The notes below the pieces were generated by a model, which was not told the DNA's origin, searched no databases, and saw only the letters and a program-made list of their open reading frames with translations. From assembly GCA_003013855.2 (NCBI GenBank), contig ML058586.1, forward strand, positions 3,896,196-3,960,195: 64,000 bases of DNA. Reading direction: 5' to 3'. Shown here piece by piece: positions 57,376 to 64,000 of this stretch (its first letter is position 1; every line of letters starts with the position of its first letter). A program made the translations under genes and the position numbers. The DNA is from Liriodendron chinense. Its lineage: Eukaryota; Streptophyta; Magnoliopsida; Magnoliales; Magnoliaceae.

Positions 57376-58015
57376 TGATGTCGAGTGGGTCGCGGACACA
57401 TTTATGGCAAGGATGGACCATAGGAAATGATCCAAGTCCAAGAGAAACTGACAATTCACAATAGGGTTTGGTGCTACCGAATGCCCTGTTAGTGCGACCA
57501 AATTTCAGAGGAAATCCTAGTTTACTCGCTGTCCAGATTTTGATGCCTTCGGTGAGACTGGAGATCCCTTCAGTGTGATCGAATTTTGATGGATTTCGGA
57601 CACTGCATGCTATGAAGTTTGGCCTATTTTGGTGCCACCGATGTTTCTTTCGGTTGGCTTCGGTGCCACCGACGGTGACCTTCGATGCTACCGATGGTGA
57701 CCTTCGGTGCCACCAATGATACCAGTGATTGTCTATCATAGTTTGCGCCATTTTTCAGTTTTTGTTTCCGTTTTTAATTAGGACTTTCTTATTAAGATTT
57801 TAAAGTATTTAATCTTGCTAAACTCATTTTATTTGTTATCTATCTTATTATCAATAAAAACTTCGACTTTTGTCGTTCTTCATCTCGTGGACTTGAGATT
57901 TTCTCTAATGGATTCTAGGAAGCTCCGTTGAGGATTCTGGAGAGCTTCGTGGATTCAAAGTAATTATCCTATAAGGAAGACAATGATCGACCTCACCACG
58001 TTCCTTCCTGTATCA
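57376..58015 (+). repeat. 5' LTR of the gypsy element
   Basis: Starts TGATGTCGAGTGGG and ends CTGTATCA. It contains repeated GGTGCCACCGA-type words (57630-57720), CAATAAAAACTTCGAC (57852) and the U5 phrase GTAATTATCCTATAAGGAAG. Just inside follows TCGTATCAAAG, a decayed version of the initiator-tRNA primer site TGGTATCAGAG. Confidence 0.88.
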
Positions 58016-58054
58016 AGTCGTATCAAAGTGAGGACTCCCCTCGGGCCGATGATA

Positions 58055-58590
58055 ACTAATGAAGGTATGGACAACAATCCCATAGACGATGATCCAGGGA
58101 TTCTTTATCTTGTGGAGATAATGGAAGCTCTCCACCGGGAGAGTCGGTTAGCCATGCAATGGCTGCAGGCAACACTCGACCGTCTTGCGGATGTGCTAAT
58201 TCTGCCTCGTGCCCAAGGAGACAATCAGCCTCATGTGATTGTTGTGCAACACAATTTAGTTGTTCGTAGAGAGCTTCCGATGGCGAATCGCAAGGCCACT
58301 CCAAATGAATCAAGTTCTAGTGAGGAGGAAGTTGGTGATGCCATTGCCCGATGACTTGTCTATGGAGATGATTGGGTAGATCGAGTAGAAAGAGATTACA
58401 GGGGAAAGGCCAATCTTCTAGGCTTTAACAATAAATTGTGTATAGAAGAGTTTCTTGAGATAACGTATATATTTTTATCAAGGATGTTCGTAAAATGATC
58501 CTAACCCCTATGACACTGGAGAATCACCCCAAAGATTCTAAAGTGGGGGGGATCTCTCTCCTAACCATTAGGGATTTCGTAGAGGAATCC
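58055..58590 (+). pseudogene. Gypsy gag remnant
   Basis: The start MDNNPIDDDPGILYLVEIM, a helical stretch and TPNESSSSEEE give the N-terminal part of a gag protein. After a stop at 58352 a short frame reads LVYGDDWVDRVERDYRG, then the sequence jumps to a gag/pol linker at 58495. The capsid, zinc knuckle and protease are missing or unrecognisable. Confidence 0.6.
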
Positions 58591-58689
58591 AAGGAAATCG
58601 ACGAGGTGTACATCGTAGTTGTGAAGGGCGAGAAGTCGGAGCCCTCAAACATTCCTTTAAGTTTAAGGTTGTTGCTGAATGAGTTCAAC

Positions 58690-61378
58690 TAAGTCTGGCT
58701 CAAAAAATTACCTGACGGATTACCTCCCATGAGGGATGTCCAACACCACATCGACCTTATCCCAGGGGCTAATTTTCCCAACAGTCCTAACTACCGGTGA
58801 GTCCAAAAGAGTGCAAGATCCATCAGGGACAAGTGGATGAATTGATCTGCAAGGGTCTATTGAGAAAGAGCATGAGTCCATGAGCTATATCGACATTATT
58901 AATCTCGAAGAAGGACAGGAGTTGGTGCATGTGTGTCGAGAGTTAGAAAATTAACAAGATTACTATCAAATACCAATTTTTGATACTGCAGTTGGATGAC
59001 ATGCTAGATATGCTTAAGTGTGCTAAGTTGTTTTCCAAGCTAGACTTGCACAACGGCTATTATCAGATTTGAATATGGCAGGGTGACAAGTGGAAAATAC
59101 ATTTAAAATTAAGGAATGGTTGTACGAATGATTGGTTATGCCCTTCGGTCTATTGAATGCGCTATGCACTTTTATGCGGTTGATGAATTAAGTTTTGAAG
59201 TAGTTTATCGGGCGATTCGTAGTAGTCTACTTCGATGATATACTAATTTATAGTTAGAGTGAAGCGGATCACATGGAGCATCTTAGACAAGTGCTGTAAG
59301 TTCTGGTAGACAATAAACTGTACTTAAACCTGAAAAAGTGCATTTTCTTAATTGAGGGCCTTTTGTTCTTGGGGTTGTGATGTTCATGGGCATCCGCGTG
59401 GACGATGAGAAGGTCCTGGCTATTCGAGATTGGCTAACCACGATGAACATTCATAATGTGTGGATTTTTTATGGGTTGGTGATATTTTATCGTCAATTTG
59501 TGAGGAATTTCACTTCTATTATTGCGCCAATCACCGATTGCATGAAGAAATGACCATTTCAGTGGACCGATGAGGCTGACAGAAGCTTTGCTAAAATCAA
59601 GCATTGATTGTTCACGACGCCGGTTTTAATACTTTTTAGTTTTGAAAAACTGTTCGAGGTTGAGTGTGATGCCTCGTATGTTGGGATGGGGGGAGTTCTA
59701 TCACGAGAAGGCATATCGGTTACCTTCTACAGCGAGAAGCTCAACGATGCACGAAAGAAGTGGTCAATGTATGAGCTTGAATTGTATGTAGTGGTCCAAG
59801 CGTTGCGATATTGGCACCATTACCTCATCATCTAGTGGGGTTTTTTCTTATAAACTAACCATTCAGCGCTGAAGTTTATCAACAACCAAGCCAACGTCAT
59901 GAATTGTGTGCATGCTGGGTGGATTTCATTTTTGCAGGAATTCACATTTACCCTGAAGCTAGCACAAGGTTGGAAAGAAGAATAAGGTGGTTGATGCTTT
60001 AAGTCCCTGAACATCGTTATTGGTCACTATGAGTAATGAGGTTGTCGAAATTGACTGCTTCAAGGAACTGTATGTAGAGGATGCATGATGACTTCAAGGA
60101 TGCATGGGCTAGATGTCAAGAAGGTCATCCTAGTGATCTACGTATGCAAGGCGGTTTTCTCTTTAAGGAATTTAATTGTGCATTCCCCAAAGTTCTCTGA
60201 GGGAGAAAATTATCCAAGAGCTTCATGAAGGTGGTCTTGGTGGACACCTTAAGAGAGACAAGATGAGAACTCTTGTAAAAGAGTGGTATTACTGGCCTTA
60301 ATTGGTATGTGACGTTGGAAAAGTGGTAGAATGTTGTCATATATGTCAAACTTCCAAGGGACGGTTTTAGAATACGGGTCTTTACACTCTGTTGCCCGTG
60401 CTTGACGACCCTTTGGGAGGACTTATCTATGGACTTCGCGCTTGGTCTCCCAAGAACACACTGCGGTATGGATTCGGTGTTCGTGGTAGAAGATCGATTC
60501 TCGAAGATGGCACACTTCATCCTATGTAAAAAGACCCTTGATGCGACACACGTGGCAAGCTTATTCTTTAGAGAGGTCGTGCGGCTGCACGGGGTTCCTA
60601 AGACCATTACTTCAGATCATGACACAAATTTCGTCAATCGTTTTTGGAGGACTTTATGGAAGCGCTTCGATACACTACTTCAGTTCAGTAGTGCATACCA
60701 CCCACAGATAGATGGGCAGACTGAGGTTGTAAATCGTACTTTGGAAAACCTCATTCGGTGTATTTCAGGTGACAAGCCGAAGCAATGTAGTTTGGCCTTA
60801 TCTTAAGTGGAGTTTGCATTCAATAACATGGTGAACCGCTCTACAGGGAAGTCCTCATTTTAAATTGTTTATAGACGACGACCCCACTACACACTTGATT
60901 TAGTCCCTTTGCTTAAACTCCTGGGCATGAGTATTGCAGCGGAACATATGGCGGATGGAATCATGGGCATTCATGTGGATGTTCAAGCCAAATTACAAGC
61001 TTCGAATGACAAGTACAAGCAGCAGGATGACAAACATCAACGTTCGAAAGTGTTCGAAGTGGGCGACAACTTTATAGTTCATCTATGCAAAAAGCGATTT
61101 CCAACCAGAACATATAACAAGTTGAAAAATAAGAAGATCGGACTATGTTGATCCTCCATAAGATTAATGACAATGCTTACATTGTTGATCTTCCGAAAGA
61201 CATGAAGATTTCGTGTACGTTCAACGTTGCAGACTTGCACGAGTATCATGAACCAAAGCTGGACAAGAACTCGAGGTCGAGTTCTTTCGAAGTGGAGATG
61301 ATTGATGTAAAGTGGGTTGCGAAAATATTCATGGCAAGGATGAACCATAGGAAGGGATCCAAGTCCAAGAGAAACTGA
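58690..61378 (+). pseudogene. Gypsy reverse transcriptase-RNase H-integrase remnant
   Basis: In order: LPPMRDVQHHIDLIPGA (58715), FSKLDLHNGYYQI (59032), VVVYFDDILIYS (about 59220, the YxDD core), RNase H EVECDASYVGMGGVLS (59660), integrase zinc finger HEGGLGGHLKRDK...CCHICQ (60220-60350), and integrase core MDFALGLPRTHCG, TSDHDTNF and SSAYHPQIDGQTEVVNRTLE with its three acidic residues. The tail VGDNFIVHL...FNVADLHEYHEPK runs into the 3' LTR. Many stops and frameshifts lie between these blocks. Confidence 0.88.
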
Positions 61379-61854
61379 AAATTCACAAGGTTTGGTGCCA
61401 CTGAACGCCTTGTTGGTGCGACCGAATTTCAGAGAAAATCCCAATTTACTCACTATCCCGATTTGATCCCTTTTGTGTGACTGAATTTTGATGGATTTCA
61501 AATACTGCACTCTGTAAAGTTTTGGCCTATTTCGTTGTCACCGACGATACCACTGACTATCCATCGCAGTTTGTGCGAATTTTCAATTTTTATTTTTATT
61601 TTTAATTATGACTTTCTTATTACGATTTTAGGGTTTGTTTTTTCCTATTTAATGTTGGTAAAATCGTTTTAATTGTTATCTCTCTTTTTGTCAATAAAAG
61701 CTTCGACTTTTGTCATTCTTCATTTCGTGGACTCGAGATTTTACCTCGTGGATTTGAGAAAGTTCCATTGAGAATTTTGGAGAGCTCCGTGGATTCGGAG
61801 TAGTTATCCTGTGAGAAAGACAGTGATTGACCTCACCACATCTCTCTCACGTCA
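61303..61854 (+). repeat. 3' LTR of the gypsy element
   Basis: Starts TGATGTAAAGTGGG and ends CTCACGTCA. It pairs with 57376-58015 but lacks part of the GGTGCCACC-repeat section, which explains the shorter length. Its first ~75 bp continue the pol reading frame to a TGA at 61376. Confidence 0.88.
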
Positions 61855-61965
61855 TAAATGATGGGGAACTTTTTTTCTATAAATTTTTGTGGTTATGAAC
61901 TATTCTCTAGCATAAGAAAGTAGAATGGATCATTAAGAAATTAAGTTTGACACACTACTTAATAA

Positions 61966-62575
61966 TGATGCAGGATGGAGATCGAGCACTTTTCTATCAC
62001 AACTGGATCGGAAGAAGCCTAAGAAGAATCGACAGAATGTAGCAGAGTTCAGTCGACCGACCGATCCTAGTCGGTCAATTGAAAATACGCCAAAAAATCT
62101 AGATCGATCTTTGAAGACTTTTGGGCTATTTCAGTCGACTGATCGATAGATGTTGGTCGATTGAAACTACCTCAAGAATTCATGTTTGGTCTCTGGACTC
62201 TTTTAAGGTACTTCAGTGGATTGGCCAGATCAATCAATCGATCGATCGATCGATTGCCCGAAATCTCGAGTTGGTCGATTGACCACAATCGGCGGGTGAC
62301 AAAATTTTGCGCATTTTTTTAAAGTTTTGTTTCCTTATTTTCTTGTAGCGTCTTAATTACATTTTAGGGTTTTCTTAGTGTATTTAAATACCTTTTAATT
62401 TTGTTGTTAGGGTAACCTCTCATATTGTTCAATAAAATTCTCCGACTTTTGTCGGTTTTTTTTTCCCTCATGGATTTGAGAAAGCTCTTGTGAATTTAAG
62501 AGGGTCTTGTGGATTCAAGGTAGTTATCCTTTGAGGATGATGGTGATCGACCTCATCACGTGATTCCCTACGTCA
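61966..62575 (+). mobile_element. Solo LTR of a related gypsy family
   Basis: 610 bp, starts TGATGCAGG and ends CTACGTCA, flanked by AATAA (61961-61965) and AATAG (62576-62580), one mismatch. The 3' part (CCGACTTTTGTCGG, GTAGTTATCCTTTGAGGATG, GATCGACCTCATCACG) aligns with the LTRs of the 57376-61854 element. The first 75 bp also read as the end of a pol protein (FLSQLDRKKPKKNR). The middle has GTCGACCGACCGAT-type repeats, different from the neighbour's GGTGCCACC repeats. Confidence 0.75.
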
Positions 62576-62827
62576 AATAGTCATGGACTTACTACTTGTA
62601 TCTAGAGGTGTGTAGACACCCCACCTTCGGCTACACTGTTGGTAGAGATAGCTGGTTGAACGGAGGACCATACCCCCAAATCCCAAGTCCAAACTCAGCC
62701 AAACTCACCCTTGTAAGCCCCATTCCATAGCCCAGTTCAAGCCTGAACCCAGTCAACCCAGTCCTAAACACCACCCTGAAAAACCCCCCATAAAAAAGTC
62801 CAGTAAAAAAATCCAAAAAAAAAAGTC

Positions 62828-62986
62828 AAACTCACTGAGTCAACTCGCTGAGTTAACCCGCTGAGTCAACCCGTCGAGTCAACCCGTCGAGTCAAAACAC
62901 CGAGTCAACCCGTCGAGTCAACCCGTCGAGTCAAACCACCGAGTCGACCCGCTGAGTCAACTCACTGAGTCGACCAGCGAGTCCAA
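62828..62986. repeat. 13-bp minisatellite (GAGTCAACCCGTC)n
   Basis: About 12 head-to-tail units of GAGTCAACCCGTC with variants (GAGTCAAAACACC, GAGTCGACCCGCT, GAGTCAACTCACT). It lies in the upstream half of the LTR. Each unit contains GAGTC/GACTC-like words. Confidence 0.88.
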
Positions 62987-63420
62987 CAGCAGCCCCGAGG
63001 GAACGGCCGTACTCGCTGGAAACCGAGGAGCGGCCGTACGGGCGGCCCATGGCAGGCCGCCCGGACAAAATTACGCAATCTGCCATTGTCCGCTGCTATA
63101 AATACCCCCCTCCCCTTCTCATTTCAACAGACGACTCAGCCAGAGAGAGCCCGTCCGTCTAAGTCACTCTCCTTCATCCTTTAGCCCATTCCTTCACCAA
63201 GGAGAGCCCGAGTGAGGAGAACCTAGCCCTGGTCCAGCCCAGCCTGACCACTGGTCCAAGCCTCCCAAGCCATCCAAGTCTTGATCCAGCCACTCGAAGC
63301 CAACCCCTTGCGACACCTCCGTCCACTCAGCTACTCTTTTCCAGCATCATCTCATTTGCATCTAGCATAAGTGCAACATTTACTTTTCTTCCAACCTCCC
63401 TGCTTCACTGCAAACACTTT

Positions 63421-63690
63421 GATTATTCAAACACACCGCATGCATCTCGCATAAAGCACCTGTCAGTTCGAGCGTATGCTCTGGGCTTGCCCGTTGTTGG
63501 AACCTGCCCATCAGAAACTCTTACTGTTCAGACCTGCATTCATGCTTCACCATAAAACACCTTGATTACTCAAGCACACATGCATATGTCTTTATATTAA
63601 GCACCTGTCAGTTCGAGCGTATGCTCTGGGCTTGCCCGTTGTTGGAACCTGCCCATCAGAAACTCTTACTGTTCAGACCCGCATTCATGC
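63421..63690. repeat. 143-bp direct duplication within the LTR
   Basis: GATTATTCAAACACACCGCATGC and GATTACTCAAGCACACATGC (abbreviated) start copies at 63421 and 63564. The core CACCTGTCAGTTCGAGCGTA to CAGAAACTCTTACTGTTCAG is identical in both, so the duplication is young. Confidence 0.88.
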
Positions 63691-63948
63691 ATCATGTCAT
63701 CCATGAGAATATACGAGGATTAAACTAGACTTTCAAATATTCGATCGATTCTGTGAAGTAGAGACCGTACTTCGGTACGGGCAGTGTGTGGGGTGCTTAA
63801 CTTCTTCCCACCCTGTAACCGTGATCCCTTACCTTGAATCTCTGGCCGCAGATCAACAGGAGTCATTTTAGAGGAAGGAATCTTCGGATTCTCTTCTCTA
63901 ACGTTTCTACGGGGTCTAGCCGACTGTAGATTCGAAGTAACTGGCTAG

Positions 63949-63960
63949 TGGCGACTCTGG
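63949..63960 (+). other. Primer-binding site (TGGCGACTCTGG)
   Basis: TGGCGACTCTGG follows the long LTR. TGGCGACTC-type primer sites occur in Tat/Ogre-type plant gypsy elements and are complementary to the 3' end of a tRNA (reported as tRNA-Arg in Ogre elements). The internal region then begins and is cut by the window end. Confidence 0.5.
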
Positions 63961-64000
63961 TCTTATATAAATTCACTTAAACACATCCAGCTCAATACGA

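Larger units (their letters stand above)
57376..61854 (+). mobile_element. Ty3/gypsy LTR retrotransposon, old and decayed
   Basis: Ends TGATGT...ACGTCA, flanked by a perfect 5-bp duplication TAAAT (57371-57375 and 61855-61859). LTRs are 57376-58015 (640 bp) and 61303-61854 (552 bp), visibly diverged by substitutions and indels. Order is gag remnant, reverse transcriptase, RNase H, integrase, which defines the Ty3/gypsy type. The internal region is only 3.3 kb and full of stops and deletions, so the element is dead. Confidence 0.9.
62611..63948 (+). repeat. Long LTR at the window edge
   Basis: Begins TGTAGACACCCCACC (or two bases earlier) and runs about 1.34 kb to a primer-binding site at 63949. 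It contains a GAGTCAACC minisatellite, a promoter-like CTATAAATACCCCCC at 63098 followed by CTCATTTCAACAGACGACTC, and a 143-bp direct duplication. This layout and the primer site suggest a large Ty3/gypsy (Tat/Ogre-like) element whose body lies beyond 64000. The exact 3' end of the LTR is uncertain, since no CA end lies directly before the primer site. Confidence 0.55.

Noticed and set aside
57236..57751. 171-codon ORF on the minus strand
   Set aside because: It lies antisense in the gypsy 5' LTR, and the matching ORF at 61079-61510 is the same repeat in the 3' LTR.
62831..62986. Regular short repeats considered as a CRISPR-like array
   Set aside because: Units are head to tail without spacers, in plant nuclear DNA, inside an LTR; it is a minisatellite.

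Overview
This 64 kb window is nuclear DNA of a flowering plant. It has spliced genes with GT-AG introns and poly(A)-type 3' ends, three plant gene families (fused DHFR-thymidylate synthase, isoprenylated heavy-metal-associated protein, SABATH methyltransferase), and a dense load of plant-type transposable elements. The many foldback elements carrying GTGGGGCCCACC-type ends recall large woody (possibly magnoliid) genomes, but I cannot name a species and treat that as a hunch.

Layout. 1-7000: gene-free, with a hAT-type MITE (8-bp target duplication), a Tourist-like MITE, a nested SINE plus LTR carrying a triplicated ~450-bp unit, and a Mutator-type MITE with a 10-bp target duplication just upstream of a promoter. 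7081-16640: the bifunctional DHFR-thymidylate synthase gene (+), with a long first intron full of repeats and 11 coding exons giving about 580 aa. 16640-18566: tandem and dispersed repeats. 18567-27192: a Ty1/copia retrotransposon on the minus strand, complete from LTR to LTR with a TATTT target duplication, LTRs nearly identical but coding region broken by stops and frameshifts. 27193-30640: intergenic, one SINE. 30641-31123: a small HIPP-type metal-binding protein gene (-). 31220-46840: intergenic, with MITEs, a solo LTR, microsatellites and a probable LTR-type insertion splitting a MITE. 46960-54250: a four-exon SABATH carboxyl methyltransferase gene (+), with a solo LTR and a SINE in its introns. 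54251-57375: intergenic. 57376-61854: an old, decayed Ty3/gypsy element (+) with TAAAT target duplication. 61966-62575: solo LTR of a related family. 62611-64000: a long LTR followed by a TGGCGACTC-type primer-binding site, whose element runs off the window.

The three host genes are functionally unrelated (folate/dTMP synthesis, metal handling, small-molecule methylation) and do not form a cluster. I see no new multigene system. The points most worth following are the possible organelle-targeting N-terminal extension of the DHFR-TS, the complementary GA and CT repeats bracketing SABATH exon 1, the recently inserted but already broken copia element with its unusual leader, and several insertion histories readable to the base from target-site duplications. 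All coordinates and alignments were made by eye; no search or computation was run.
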